Part shown: positions 38,473 through 48,011 of the stretch, piece by piece
Layout of the letters: every line of letters begins with the position of its first letter
How positions within the stretch are numbered: the first letter of the stretch is position 1
NCBI GenBank assembly: GCA_963839645.1
Contig: CAWIVZ010000004.1
Span: forward strand, 1-64,000
Reading direction: 5' to 3'
Source of the DNA: PALSA-911 sp963839645
GTDB taxonomy: Bacteria; Pseudomonadota; Alphaproteobacteria; Acetobacterales; Acetobacteraceae
Length of the DNA: 64,000 nucleotides
Notes under the pieces: model-generated
What the model saw: only the letters and a program-made list of their open reading frames with translations
Database searches by the model: none
Told to the model about the DNA's origin: nothing
Made by a program: the position numbers and the translations under genes

Positions 38473-39921
38473 ATGTCGAGCCGTGAAGACCTGCAAACGA
38501 GAGAGGGGGCGATCGCACGCGCCGAAGCCTTCTTCGACGATGGCGGCTTCCGCGCCCGCCTGGCGGAACTGGTGGCGGTGCCCAGCACCTCCCAGGACCC
38601 CGGGCACGAGGCGGATCTGTGGCGCTATCTGCGCGACTTCATCGCCCCCTGGCTGGAGCGCATGGGGTTTGCCACCGAAATCCATGCCAATCCGCTGCCC
38701 GGCTTCGGCCCGATCCTGACCGGCGAAAGGATCGAGGACCCGGCCCGCCCCACCATTCTGACCTACGGCCACGGCGACACCGTGCGCGGGCTGGAGGACC
38801 AGTGGCGCGCCGGCCTCGATCCCTGGACGCTGACGGTGGAGGGCGACCGCTGGTATGGCCGCGGCACCGCCGACAACAAGGGCCAGCACGCGCTCAACCT
38901 TTCCGCCCTGGAAGCCGTGCTGGCCGAGCGCGGCGGCAGGCTGGGGTTCAACCTGAAGATCGTGCTGGAGACCGCGGAGGAACGCGGCTCCCTGGGCCTG
39001 CGGGAGTTTGTCGCGGCCAACAGCGAAAAACTCGCCGCCGACGTGCTGATCGCCAGCGACGGTCCGCGCGTGATGCCGGAAACGCCGACCATCGCCACCG
39101 GCAGCCGCGGGACGTTTCATTTCGACCTGATCGTCGATCTGCGTCCCGGCGGCGTGCATTCCGGCCATTGGGGCGGCCTGACCACGGACCCGGCGGTGGT
39201 GCTGGCGCACGCCATCGCCAGCATCTGCGACCGCCACGGCAAGATCCTGGTACGCGACTGGCTGCCCAACGGCGGTAAATCCGAAGGCAATGCCAGCGCG
39301 GTGCCCCCCAGCGTGCGCGAGGCGCTGGCCGGCTGCGTGGTGGGTGGCGGCGCGGAGTCCGCAACGATCGACCCCGATTGGGGCGAGCCCGGCCTGAGCG
39401 CCGCCGAGAAGATCTATGGCTGGACCGGCTTCATCGTGCTGGCGATGCTGTCCGGCCGGCCGGAGAACCCGGTGAACGCCGTGGCCCCCAACGCCCGCGC
39501 GCATTGCCAGATCCGCTACACCACCGACAGCGACCCCGACACCTTCACCGCCGCCCTGCGCCGGCATCTGGACGCGCACGGCTTTCCCGAGGTGAAGATC
39601 GAAAGCTCCTACGTCCGCATGAACGCCAGCCGCACCGATCCCGCCGACCCCTGGGTGAAGTGGGCGGTGGCGAGCATGGAAAAATCACTGCCGGGCCAGC
39701 GCGTGCAGGTGATCCCCAACGCCTCCGGCGGCCTGCCCGGCGACGTGTTCATCGACCATCTCGGCGTGAAGCTGATCTGGGTGCCGCACAGCTACAACGG
39801 CTGCAAGCAGCATGGCCCGGACGAGCATTTTCTCACCGGCCCGGCGCGGGAGGGCATCGCCGCGTTCGCCGGGCTTTGGTGGGATTTGGGCGAAGGCGGA
39901 ATTCCGCAGACTAAAACTTAG
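38473..39921 (+). CDS. M20-family metallopeptidase
   Basis: 482 residues, intact. Zinc ligands and catalytic residues in order: YGHGDTVRG (His, Asp), YGRGTADNKGQH (bridging Asp), LETAEERGSLGL (catalytic and metal Glu), IASDGPRV (Asp), and the C-terminal KQHGPDEHF (His). A dimerisation domain lies between about residues 210 and 340. Dipeptidase/deacylase-type hydrolase of the ArgE/DapE/CPG2 group; substrate undefined. ATG 38473 follows AAAGGAGCC. Confidence 0.93.
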   Translation: MSSREDLQTREGAIARAEAFFDDGGFRARLAELVAVPSTSQDPGHEADLWRYLRDFIAPWLERMGFATEIHANPLPGFGPILTGERIEDPARPTILTYGHGDTVRGLEDQWRAGLDPWTLTVEGDRWYGRGTADNKGQHALNLSALEAVLAERGGRLGFNLKIVLETAEERGSLGLREFVAANSEKLAADVLIASDGPRVMPETPTIATGSRGTFHFDLIVDLRPGGVHSGHWGGLTTDPAVVLAHAIASICDRHGKILVRDWLPNGGKSEGNASAVPPSVREALAGCVVGGGAESATIDPDWGEPGLSAAEKIYGWTGFIVLAMLSGRPENPVNAVAPNARAHCQIRYTTDSDPDTFTAALRRHLDAHGFPEVKIESSYVRMNASRTDPADPWVKWAVASMEKSLPGQRVQVIPNASGGLPGDVFIDHLGVKLIWVPHSYNGCKQHGPDEHFLTGPAREGIAAFAGLWWDLGEGGIPQTKT

Positions 39922-40116
39922 CGTGAATACAGGCGGTTGTGGAGGAATTTTAACATAACGGGCCTTGAGCGTCCGGAAAATCTCCTCGAAGTTGTCGGCG
40001 CGGGACCTGGCGTGCGCCCGTTCGCTGAGCGGAACGCCGTGGGCGCGATCCGGCAAGCCGAAGGCCGAAGAGGAGGTAGTCTTGTACGCAAATCCGGATT
40101 TGATCGCGCAAATCCA

Positions 40117-41030
40117 ATGACGCCCGCGCGCGCCCTGCGGCGAGGCCTCCTTCTCGCCGCTCTGCTGCCCGGATTGCTCGGCATTGGCCTGGCAAGCGCC
40201 CTCGCCAAGGCGCCGAAGCGCGCGTCGCCCGTTGCGGTTTCCCATGCCGGGAAGGCGCGGCCGCATCATCGCCATGCGGCCAGGCCCGTACAGCACGGCA
40301 GCAGCACGCAAAGGCCGCTTCCCGTGTCCGCAAGGCGCCTGGCCAAGCCGCCCATGCCACGGTTCATGCCGCTCAGTTGCCGCTGGTGATCGTCGATGCG
40401 GGCCATGGCGGCGTGGATGCCGGTGCGGTCGGTCCGTCGGGGACACTGGAAAAGACCGTGACTCTCGCAACCGCGCGGGAGCTCGGCCGCCAGCTCCGGG
40501 CCACCAGGCGCTATCGCGTCCTGCTCACCCGCGACAGCGATGTTTTCGTTCCGCTCCCCGCGCGGCTTCGGTTCGCGATCGCGCATAAGGCGGCGCTGAT
40601 GATCTCCATTCACGCGGATGCTTCCACGAACCATCGGGCACGGGGCGCGAGCGTGTATGTCCGGCCCGCGCAGTCCTCGGGTCCGCAGGTCGCCCATCTT
40701 TCCGCGCATCGCGGCAATTCCCGCGCGATCGCCGATGCATTAGCCAAACCCGGACAACCGGCACCGGGATCGGCCCGCCTGCAGCTCGTGATGGTGGACA
40801 GCCTCGACGACGATCTTTCGATGGTGCCAGACCCCGCACGGCAGGGGCGCTTCTACGTGCTTGGCGCGCTTGGCATTCCGAGTGTGCTGGTGGAAACGGG
40901 CTTCATTTCCAATCGGCAGGACGAGGCGCTGCTGCGCCGCCCCCCACACCGCGCGGTGATCGCGCGGGCGCTGCGGGACGCGGTCGATACCTATTTCGCG
41001 GAAAAACAGGTTCACCCGCCCCACACCTGA
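40117..41030 (+). pseudogene. N-acetylmuramoyl-L-alanine amidase (Amidase_3), one frame break
   Basis: ATG 40117 starts a signal peptide (RALRRGLLLAALLPGLLGIGLASALA), then a basic linker. The frame changes near 40365 and the catalytic domain follows: PLVIVDAGHGGVDAGA (zinc His), GTLEKTVTLATARELG (zinc Glu), AALMISIHADASTN (zinc His) and PSVLVETGFISNRQDE (catalytic Glu). About 304 residues rejoined. Periplasmic peptidoglycan amidase acting in cell separation. Convergent with the dioxygenase gene 29 bp away. Confidence 0.9.
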
Positions 41031-41059
41031 ACGGACCGAGGGCGTCCGGGGCGGTGTGG

Positions 41060-41903
41060 TCAGTGCAGCGGAACACCGCCCACGGTAATCCGGTGCATCA
41101 GCCGCCGCTGGCCGTGGTAGTCGTTCACCGCCAGATGCCAGGTGGAGCGGTTGTCCCAGAACGCGATCGAGCCTTCCCGCCAGCGGAACCGGCAGGTGAA
41201 TTCCGGCCTTGTCGCCTGCGCATACAGATATTGCAGCAGCGGGCGAGAACTCCTCGTCGGTCCAGCCCTCGAAGCGCAAGGTGAAGCCGGGATTGACGTA
41301 CAGCGCGGGCCGCCCGGTGTCGGGGTGGCGGATCACCACCGGGTGCACCGCGTCCTGCGTCGCCAGTTCCGGGTTCAGGATCCGGTCCTTCATTTCCGCC
41401 GGGCGGCCGGATTTCTGACCGAAGACGTGGCGGGAGGAGTGCACCGCCCGCATGTCGGCCAGCCGCGACTTCAACCCGTCCGACAGCGCGTCATAGGCGG
41501 CGTACATGCTGGCGAAGATCGTGTCGCCGCCGTAGTCGGGCACCTCGCGCGCATACAGCACCGATCCCAGCGCGGGAGCGGCGTCGTAGCTGTGGTCGGT
41601 GTGCCAGCCGCCGCCGATATTGGCCTTCTGCTCCGGTTCCTTGCGCACCTCGGCGATCATCGGCCAGCCATCCACGGCCTTGAAGAACCGGTTGGTCTCG
41701 ATCGGGCCGAAATGCTCGGCGAACGCCACGTGCTGCGCCGGGGAAAGCTCCTGGTCGCGGAAGAAGATCACGCCGTGATCGCCGAAGGCCTGGCGGATCT
41801 GGGCAAGCTGATCCTGGGGCAGCGGGCGAGACAGATCGACGCCGCTGATCTCGGCGCCGACCGCCCCGGCGATCGGCTGCACCTGGATGCGGGTGTTGCG
41901 CAT
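41060..41903 (-). pseudogene. TauD/TfdA-family 2-oxoglutarate dioxygenase, one frame break
   Basis: ATG 41903 (MRNTRIQVQPIAGAVGAEISGVDLSRPL). Iron ligands HTD in GGGWHTDHSYDAAPALGSVLYA, second histidine in NRSTWHLAVNDY and the 2-oxoglutarate arginine in QRRLMHRITVGG, the last two read after a frame change near 41245. About 281 residues. Fe(II)/2-oxoglutarate-dependent hydroxylation of an organosulfur or aromatic-ether-like substrate. It follows the liv operon on the same strand and could be cotranscribed. Confidence 0.9.
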
Positions 41904-42018
41904 GATGGTTCCCCCTGTTCCGGCCCTGTGGCACCTGCCGCCTTGGCTCAGTTCAGCCGCTTCGTCGCCTTGGCGCAAGGTGGCTGCCCAGATCAGCCAA
42001 CCAGGTCAGCCAACCAGA

Positions 42019-42729
42019 TCAGCCGCCCAGATAGGCCGCCACCACCGCCGGATCATTGGCAACGATATCGGCCGGGCCGTGGGTGACGATGCGCCCGGTT
42101 TCCAGGACATAAGCGTAGTCGGCGACATCCAGCGCGGCGGAGGCATTCTGCTCGACCAGCAGGATCGTGATGCCTTCCCGCTTCAGGTCGGAAATGATCG
42201 CGAAGATCTCCTCCACGAACAGCGGCGCCAGGCCCATGCTCGGCTCGTCCAGCAGCAGCAGCTTCGGCGCCCCCATCAGGGCGCGGCCCAAGGCCAGCAT
42301 CTGCTGTTCGCCGCCCGACATCGATCCGGCCAGCTGATCCAGCCGCTCGCGCAGCCGGGGGAAGCGCGCCAGCACGGCTTCCTGGCGCCGGGCGATCTCG
42401 GCACGGTCGGAAACCAGCCAGGCGCCGACGGCAAGGTTCTCCGCCACGGTCAGTTCGGCGAAAACCTGCCGCCCTTCCGGCACCTGCAGCAGACCGGCGG
42501 CGGCGATGCGGTGCGGGCGCAGGCCGGTGATGTCCGCCCCGTCCAGGCGCACCTGCCCGGCACGCGGGCGCACCAGGCCGGACAGCGCGCGCATCGTCGT
42601 GGTCTTGCCCGCGCCGTTCGCCCCGATCAGGCAGACCACCTGTCCGGTGGCGACGGTCAGGTCGATGCCGCGCAGCGCTTCGGTGCGGCCATAGGAGACG
42701 CTGAGGCCCTGAACCCGCAGGCTGCTCAT
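42019..42729 (-). CDS. livF: Branched-chain amino-acid-type ABC transporter ATPase LivF
   Basis: 236 residues. Walker A GANGAGKTTTMRAL (about 34-47), signature SMSGGEQQMLALGRAL, Walker B LLLLDEPSMGLAP, H-loop TILLVEQNASAAL. Typical LivF length. Energises uptake with LivG, LivH, LivM and the LivK binding protein. Start overlaps the livG stop by 4 bp; last gene of the transporter cassette. Confidence 0.94.
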   Translation of the reverse strand: MSSLRVQGLSVSYGRTEALRGIDLTVATGQVVCLIGANGAGKTTTMRALSGLVRPRAGQVRLDGADITGLRPHRIAAAGLLQVPEGRQVFAELTVAENLAVGAWLVSDRAEIARRQEAVLARFPRLRERLDQLAGSMSGGEQQMLALGRALMGAPKLLLLDEPSMGLAPLFVEEIFAIISDLKREGITILLVEQNASAALDVADYAYVLETGRIVTHGPADIVANDPAVVAAYLGG

Positions 42730-43520
42730 GAGCCGGCTGCCCGCCGGGCCAGCCGCTCGGCAACCTTGTGGCCCAGATAGGCCTCGATCACCGTGGTCTC
42801 CTGGCGTACCTCGATCGGCGTGCCCTCGAAGATGCGGCGGCCGAAATTCAGCACGGTGATGCGGTCCGACAGATCCATCACGAAGCCCATGTCGTGCTCC
42901 ACCAGTAGGACGGTGGTGCCCCCGTCGCGGATGCGGCGCACCAGGGCCTTCAGGGCGTCCGTCTCGGCCGGGTTCATGCCGGCGGCCGGTTCGTCCAGCA
43001 GCAGCAGGCGCGGGCTGGCGGCGAGCGCGCGGGCGATCTCCAGCCGGCGCTGGTCGCCATAGGGCAGGGCGGCGGCGCGGTTTTCTGCCTGGTCCGCGAG
43101 GCCGACCAGATCCAGCACCTCGCGCGCCCGGGCAACCGCATGGCGTTCCGCGTGGCGAAACCCGGGCAGGCGCAGGATCACGGCGCCGAGCCCGACACCC
43201 AGGCGCGCATGCAGGCCGGTGAGCACGTTTTCCAGCACCGTCATGGAAGCGAAGATGCGGATGTTCTGGAATGTCCGCGCCATGCCGAGGCCAGCGCGGC
43301 CATGCACCGGAAGGGAGGTGATGTCCCGGCCGGCGAAGTGGATCGATCCGTCGCTCGGCGGCACCAGGCCGGAGATCAGGTTGAACATCGTGGTCTTGCC
43401 GGCGCCGTTCGGGCCGATCACGGCGTGAATGGTGCCCTCGGCCACGGCAAGATCGACCTGATCGACGGCCGTGAGGCCGGCGAAGCGGCGGGTGAGGCCT
43501 TCTGTCCGCAGCAGGCTCAT
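42726..43520 (-). CDS. livG: Branched-chain amino-acid-type ABC transporter ATPase LivG
   Basis: 264 residues from ATG 43520 (MSLLRTEGLTRRFAGLTAVDQV). Walker A IGPNGAGKTTMFNLI, the LivG-specific MARTFQNIRIFASMTVLENV, signature LPYGDQRRLEIARAL and Walker B LLLLDEPAAGMNPAE. Pairs with LivF as heterodimeric ATPase. Overlaps livM and livF by 4 bp each. Confidence 0.94.
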   Translation of the reverse strand: MSLLRTEGLTRRFAGLTAVDQVDLAVAEGTIHAVIGPNGAGKTTMFNLISGLVPPSDGSIHFAGRDITSLPVHGRAGLGMARTFQNIRIFASMTVLENVLTGLHARLGVGLGAVILRLPGFRHAERHAVARAREVLDLVGLADQAENRAAALPYGDQRRLEIARALAASPRLLLLDEPAAGMNPAETDALKALVRRIRDGGTTVLLVEHDMGFVMDLSDRITVLNFGRRIFEGTPIEVRQETTVIEAYLGHKVAERLARRAAGS

Positions 43521-44359
43521 GCGGCGCGCCTTCGCATGCGCCAGCCGAGCAGGCCGTTCGGCAGGAACAGCACGGCCAGCACGATGATCAGCCCGTTGAA
43601 CACCAGCCGCAGGTCGGAAAAGCCGCGCAGCAGTTCCGGCAGCAGAGTCAAAATCCATGCGCCCAGCACCGGGGCCAGCGGCGTGCCGATGCCGCCGAGC
43701 AGTGCGAAGGACAGAATCGTCACCGCCGGCTCGAAGCCATACTCGTTCGGGCCGATGAAGCTCGACACATGCGCGCTCAGCGCCCCGGCGATCCCGGCCA
43801 GCACGGCGGAGGCCAGCAGCGCGCCCATCCGGTAGGCGCCGATGTTGACGCCCATCACCTGCGCCGCGTTCTCGTCCTCGCGCAGCGCCTCCATCGCCCG
43901 GCCGATCCCGCTGCGCCCGACCAGCCACAGGATCAGGATCGCCGCGGCCAGCAGGCCATAGATCATCCAGAAATTCGCCCGCTCCGGTATGCCGGACAGG
44001 CCCAGCGCGCCGCCGACATAGTCGATGTTCAGATAGGCCGCGCGCAGCACCTCGCCGAGGCCGATGGTGGCGATCGCCAGATAGACGCCCGACAGCCGCA
44101 GCGTCGGCACGCCGATCGCCAGCGCGAAGAGCACGGGCACGACGCAGGATGCCGGCAGCACCACGAAGAACGGCCAATGCAGCTTCAGCGTCATCAGCGC
44201 CGAGGAATACGCCCCCAGCCCCATGAACGCCGCCTGCCCGAGCGACAGCTGCCCGACCGCCAGCACCACGTACATCGACAGCGCCAGCAACCCGTTGATG
44301 CCGAGCGCATAGACGACGTTCTGATAGGTCCAAAGGAAATCATCCAGCCAGGCCGGCAT
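43517..44359 (-). CDS. livM: Branched-chain amino-acid-type ABC permease LivM
   Basis: 280 residues from ATG 44359 (MPAWLDDFLWTYQNVVYALGING). Eight or so hydrophobic segments, with the LivM features GQLSLGQAAFMGLGAYSSALM, LAIATIGLGEVLRAAYLN and the EAA-like loop GRAMEALREDENAAQVMGVN. Overlaps the livH stop by one base. An upstream in-frame ATG at 44410 lies within livH and is less likely. Confidence 0.93.
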   Translation of the reverse strand: MPAWLDDFLWTYQNVVYALGINGLLALSMYVVLAVGQLSLGQAAFMGLGAYSSALMTLKLHWPFFVVLPASCVVPVLFALAIGVPTLRLSGVYLAIATIGLGEVLRAAYLNIDYVGGALGLSGIPERANFWMIYGLLAAAILILWLVGRSGIGRAMEALREDENAAQVMGVNIGAYRMGALLASAVLAGIAGALSAHVSSFIGPNEYGFEPAVTILSFALLGGIGTPLAPVLGAWILTLLPELLRGFSDLRLVFNGLIIVLAVLFLPNGLLGWRMRRRAA

Positions 44360-45240
44360 CACGCCCTCCGCACCACGGCGCGGCCGAACAGGCCGGAGGG
44401 CCGTGTCCACAGCACCAGCACCAGGATGGCGAAGGCCACCGCCTCCTTCATGCCGGAGGCGACATAGCCGGCGGTGAGCACCTCGATCACCCCCAGCAAC
44501 AGCCCGGCGATCAGCGCGCCGCGGATGTCGCCGAGGCCGCCGACGATGATGACGACGAAGCCGCGCAGCATCATCGCCTCGCCCATATAGGGCTGGATGG
44601 CGTTGAAGTTCAGGCCGATCAGCACCCCGCCGGCGCCGGCCAGGCAGCCGGAAAGGAACGACACCAGCGCCGCGATCCGCCCGGTGTCGATGCCCATCAG
44701 CCCCGCCGTGTCCGGCCGCTCCGCCATCGCGCGGATGGCGAGACCGAGCCTTGTGCCGCGGATCAGCAGCAGCAGCGCGGCGACCAGGATGCCGGTCGTC
44801 ACCAGGATCAGCAATTGCGCCTCGGTGACGCGCAGGCCGGCGATGACCAGGGCGTCAGAGCCCAGCAGCCCCGGCGGCAGGCGCTGGATGTCCGGGCCGA
44901 GGAACGTGGTCATGCCCGCATACAGCGCCAGCACGGCCCCCAACGTGACCATCAGCGACGCCAGTTCCGGCGCCCCCTTCCGCCGCAGCCGTGTCAGCAG
45001 CAACCAGTCCAGTGCCACCGCCAGCAGGCCGGTGCCCAATGCGGCCAGCGCCAGCGCGGCCCAGATCCCCAGGCCGCCCAGGCGCGTCAGATACAGCGCC
45101 ATGAACGCGCCGGCGGAAAAGTAGAAGCCGTAGGTGAGGTTGATCACCCGCAGCACACCGAACATCAGCGTGAAGCCGAGCGCGAACAACGCATAGGTCG
45201 CGCCCAGCAGCACGCCGTTGGTAAGCTGTTGGGCTAGCAA
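44359..45240 (-). CDS. livH: Branched-chain amino-acid-type ABC permease LivH
   Basis: About 293 residues from TTG 45240 (LLAQQLTNGVLLGATYALFALGFTLMFG). Family features include INLTYGFYFSAGAFMALYL, GLAIRAMAERPDTAGLMGID and GFVVIIVGGLGDIRGALIAGLLLG. The frame stays open 108 bp further upstream but that part lies in the palindromic element and is low-complexity, so TTG is preferred. The bases before TTG are pyrimidine-rich and offer no Shine-Dalgarno site, which is unusual for this operon. Confidence 0.85.
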   Translation of the reverse strand: MLAQQLTNGVLLGATYALFALGFTLMFGVLRVINLTYGFYFSAGAFMALYLTRLGGLGIWAALALAALGTGLLAVALDWLLLTRLRRKGAPELASLMVTLGAVLALYAGMTTFLGPDIQRLPPGLLGSDALVIAGLRVTEAQLLILVTTGILVAALLLLIRGTRLGLAIRAMAERPDTAGLMGIDTGRIAALVSFLSGCLAGAGGVLIGLNFNAIQPYMGEAMMLRGFVVIIVGGLGDIRGALIAGLLLGVIEVLTAGYVASGMKEAVAFAILVLVLWTRPSGLFGRAVVRRA

Positions 45241-45458
45241 GGAAGGAAGGCGAGGGGCGCTGCCCCCTCGACCCCCGCCAGAGGCTGGGCCTCTGGACTG
45301 CCGATTGTTTTCTGGATGAAGGGGGCATTCGAGACCACGCGACGGCAAGGGCGGTGATTGCCCCCTTCATCCAGAAAACAGTATGGGGTTTCCAAAGGGC
45401 GAGCCCTTTGGCGGGGTCCAGGGGCAGCGCCCCTGGCCTTGCTTCCTTCCTTGCCCAC
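45228..45458. repeat. Composite palindromic element between livK and livH
   Basis: A roughly 230-bp imperfect inverted repeat. The outer arms are GGCTAGCAAGGAAGGAAGGC (from 45232) and its counterpart GGCAAGGAAGGAAGCAAGG read inward from 45458. Each arm carries small hairpins (GGGGCGCTGCCCC, AGAGGCTGGGCCTCT, AAAGGGCTCGCCCTTT) and the inner arms TTGTTTTCTGGATGAAGGGGGCA close at a short loop near 45340. The architecture matches the element at 48012-48264. It fills the whole gap between the livK stop and the livH start. Confidence 0.75.
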
Positions 45459-45462
45459 CGGA

Positions 45463-46587
45463 CTACCGAGCGATGCCGAACTTGCCGCCCTGCATTTCCA
45501 GCACCACCACGCCCTCGGTGGAGGCCGGGTCGCGGCCGGGGGTGAAGGTGAAGGGGCCCATCACGCCGGTGAAGCTGGTCTTGGTCAGGGCATCGCGGAT
45601 CTTCTCGGGATCGGCCGCGCCCGCGCGGTCGATGGCGGCAGCGGCGATGAACATCGTGTCATAGGCCTGGGCGGCGAACTGGTCGGGCGCCTTGTTGTAC
45701 TTGGCCTTGAAGGCGGCGACGAACTTCTCGTTCAACGGGTCCGCCTTGGCGATGAACCACGGGCTGCCCACGATCAGGCCGTCGGCCGCGGCGCCGGCGA
45801 TGTCGCCGAGCTTGGGCGAGTTCGCGCCATTGCCGCCGATGAACTGGGTTTCCTTGCCGAAGCCGAGCTGGCGCGCCTGCAGCAGCACGCCGGAGACGGG
45901 TTCAACCAGGGCGGAGATGCCGACCGCGTCCGGCTTCAGCCCCTTGATCTTGGTCAGCTGGGCGGAGAAATCCGTGTCCTTGCTGCCGAAGCTCTCGATG
46001 GCGACGATCTTCAGGCCGAGCTTCTCGGCCGCGGCCTTCATCGTGTCGAAGCCGGATTTCGAGAACGCGTCGTCATTGGCGTACATCAGCGCGATGGTCT
46101 TCACGCCGCGGCTCTGCGCCTTCTTCAGCGTGACGGGGATCACGTCCGCCTCGGGCAGCGAGGTGCGGAAGATGTACGGCCCGATCTCGGTGATCCCCGC
46201 CGCGGTGGTGGAGGTGCCGATGGTCGGGATCTTGCGCTCGTTGGTGACCGGACCGACCGCGAACATCTCGTTGGACAGGGTCGGGCCGATGATCATCGCC
46301 ACCTTGTCGCGCCCGATCAGCTTGCGCGCCGCGTTGATCGCCTGGTCCTTGTTGCCGGCGCTGTCTTCCACCGTCAGGGCGATCTTCTGCCCGCCGAGCA
46401 CGCCCTTCTGGTTGATCTCGTCCAACGCCAGTTCCAGCCCGGCCTTGATGGCGATGCCGTAGGCCGCGGCGGGGCCGGACAGGATCTCGATCGCGCCGAC
46501 GGGTACGTCGGCCCGAGCGGGGGCGGCCGAGAGGGTGATGGCGGCAACCAGTGCCGCCGCGCCTGCGGTGAAATGACGCCGGATCAT
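45463..46587 (-). CDS. livK: Branched-chain amino-acid-type ABC transporter substrate-binding protein
   Basis: 374 residues from ATG 46587 (MIRRHFTAGAAALVAAITLSAAPARA, a cleavable signal peptide). Periplasmic-binding fold of the Leu/Ile/Val type: VPVGAIEILSGPAAAYGIAIKAGLELALDEIN, MIIGPTLSNEMFAVGPV, TSTTAAGITEIGPYIFRTS and the C-terminal AYDTMFIAAAAIDRAG. Ligand could be an amino acid, amide or aromatic acid. First gene of the liv set; a hairpin-rich element separates it from livH, a common place for differential expression of the binding protein. Confidence 0.92.
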   Translation of the reverse strand: MIRRHFTAGAAALVAAITLSAAPARADVPVGAIEILSGPAAAYGIAIKAGLELALDEINQKGVLGGQKIALTVEDSAGNKDQAINAARKLIGRDKVAMIIGPTLSNEMFAVGPVTNERKIPTIGTSTTAAGITEIGPYIFRTSLPEADVIPVTLKKAQSRGVKTIALMYANDDAFSKSGFDTMKAAAEKLGLKIVAIESFGSKDTDFSAQLTKIKGLKPDAVGISALVEPVSGVLLQARQLGFGKETQFIGGNGANSPKLGDIAGAAADGLIVGSPWFIAKADPLNEKFVAAFKAKYNKAPDQFAAQAYDTMFIAAAAIDRAGAADPEKIRDALTKTSFTGVMGPFTFTPGRDPASTEGVVVLEMQGGKFGIAR

Positions 46588-46748
46588 GGGGTGTTCCTCC
46601 AAACGAGAACGGGCAAAAGTGAGCGGGCACGCAGCCGTGCGGCCGGGAAACTACCCGAAATGGCCCCATAGGCAATGCGCCCGTTGCCGCCCGACCGGCG
46701 GAAGGCCATGCTCCCGGCCGGTCAAAATCGGACATCGAGGGAACGGAC
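46588..46748. promoter_or_regulatory. Divergent intergenic promoter region livK / SDR
   Basis: 161 bp between two divergent starts must hold promoters for both directions. I see no operator or RNA element that I can name. Confidence 0.4.
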
Positions 46749-47585
46749 ATGCAGGATCTGCGGGGAAAATGCGCGATCGTCACGGGTGGCGCGTCGGGTA
46801 TCGGCTTTGGAATCGCCGCGGCGCTGGCGGGCGCCGGGGCGAATATCGTGCTGGCCGACATCAATCCCGCCAAGCTGGAAACCGCGCGCCAGGCGATCGA
46901 GAAGCGGGGCGAGAAGCTGGGTGTGCGCTCCATCGGCGTGACGGTGGACGTGTCCGAGCCGTCCTCCATCGCGGCGCTGGGGCAGGCGGCCGAGGCCGCG
47001 TTCGGCAAGATCCACATCCTGGCGAACAACGCCGGCGTGGCGATGCATGGCACGCCGGTGGAGAAGGTCACGCTCGATGAGTGGAACTGGGTGATGGGCG
47101 TGAACATCAACGGCGTCATCAACGGCATCCACGCCCTGGTGCCGCGGATCCGCCGGCACGGGGAGGGCGGGCATGTCGTCAACACCGCCTCGATCTCCGG
47201 CTTTTTCGTCCGCGCCGGGCGCAACCAGGGCGCCTATGCGATGACCAAATACGCCGTGGTGGCGCTGTCGGAAGCGCTGGAGCAGGAACTGGAGGGCTCC
47301 GGCATCGGCGTCTCCGTGCTGTGCCCGGGGGCGGTGCAGACCGGCATCTTCCAGTCCGCCGCCAGCCGCCCGGACCGCTTCGGCGGGGCGTTCGAGCGGC
47401 CGGAGCAGGCGCGGATGAGCGACATGCTGGACGGCGGCCTGACGCCCGAGCAGGTCGGGGCGCGGGTGCTGCGCGCGATCCGGAACGACGAATTCTACGT
47501 GTTCACCCATGCCGGGGAGCGGGAGGTGATCCGCCAGCGCTTCGAGCGGATCGACGCCGCCTTCGACGCGGTGGGTAAACCGTGA
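46749..47585 (+). CDS. Short-chain dehydrogenase/reductase
   Basis: 278 residues, classical SDR: cofactor motif VTGGASGIGFGIAAAL (about 11-26), NNAGVAMHG, catalytic serine in NTASISGFF, and Tyr/Lys in AYAMTKYAV (about 160-168). The acidic ADINPAK after beta-2 suggests NAD(H) preference. C-terminal extension DEFYVFTHAGEREVIRQRFERID is typical of a large actinobacterial/proteobacterial SDR branch. Divergent from livK, so may share regulation. Confidence 0.9.
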   Translation: MQDLRGKCAIVTGGASGIGFGIAAALAGAGANIVLADINPAKLETARQAIEKRGEKLGVRSIGVTVDVSEPSSIAALGQAAEAAFGKIHILANNAGVAMHGTPVEKVTLDEWNWVMGVNINGVINGIHALVPRIRRHGEGGHVVNTASISGFFVRAGRNQGAYAMTKYAVVALSEALEQELEGSGIGVSVLCPGAVQTGIFQSAASRPDRFGGAFERPEQARMSDMLDGGLTPEQVGARVLRAIRNDEFYVFTHAGEREVIRQRFERIDAAFDAVGKP

Positions 47586-47718
47586 TCGATCGGGGTGCGC
47601 GGCCGGCGTGAATTGGCGCTGGACCGGCGCGTCGGATCGGGTCAGGATTGGCATTAGACCATTCGGGGGCGTCTCTGTCAGACATGCTTCGCACGATTGC
47701 AGCTGGCGTAGCTGCCTG

Positions 47719-48009
47719 ATGAGCCAGGTGGTCAGTCTCCACCCGGTTCGTGGCAGCGACGATACGCTTTGGGCGGTGGTGGCCTCCGTGGGGCGCAAGA
47801 ACCGCGTTGCCGAGATCTACCCAAGCCGCCACGCGGCCCTCGCCGACCGGGCATGGCGCGAACAGCAGGTCAGTGAATATTCCGGGTTCCTGCGGACCTG
47901 CAGCCAGCCGATGCCGCGCTACAGCGTGGCACCGGTGCGCCGCGCGGATTTGCCCAAGGGCTGGAAGCCATTGCCGGCATTGGGTTTCCTCCGCGGGCAG
48001 TTCATCTGA
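47719..48009 (+). CDS. Hypothetical protein
   Basis: 96 residues from ATG 47719 (MSQVVSLHPVRGSDDTLWAVVASVG). No recognised domain; it has an Arg/Ala-rich middle (EIYPSRHAALADRAWREQQV) and an aromatic C-terminus. Codon use is like the neighbours. Earlier in-frame starts (47608) would add an unconvincing leader. Ends just before the second palindromic element. Confidence 0.6.
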   Translation: MSQVVSLHPVRGSDDTLWAVVASVGRKNRVAEIYPSRHAALADRAWREQQVSEYSGFLRTCSQPMPRYSVAPVRRADLPKGWKPLPALGFLRGQFI

Positions 48010-48011
48010 GC

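Noticed and set aside
39922..40116. Separate gene in the M20-amidase gap
   Set aside because: Short open frames on both strands lack RBS and conserved motifs; ATG 40117 with a signal peptide is the better start of the amidase.
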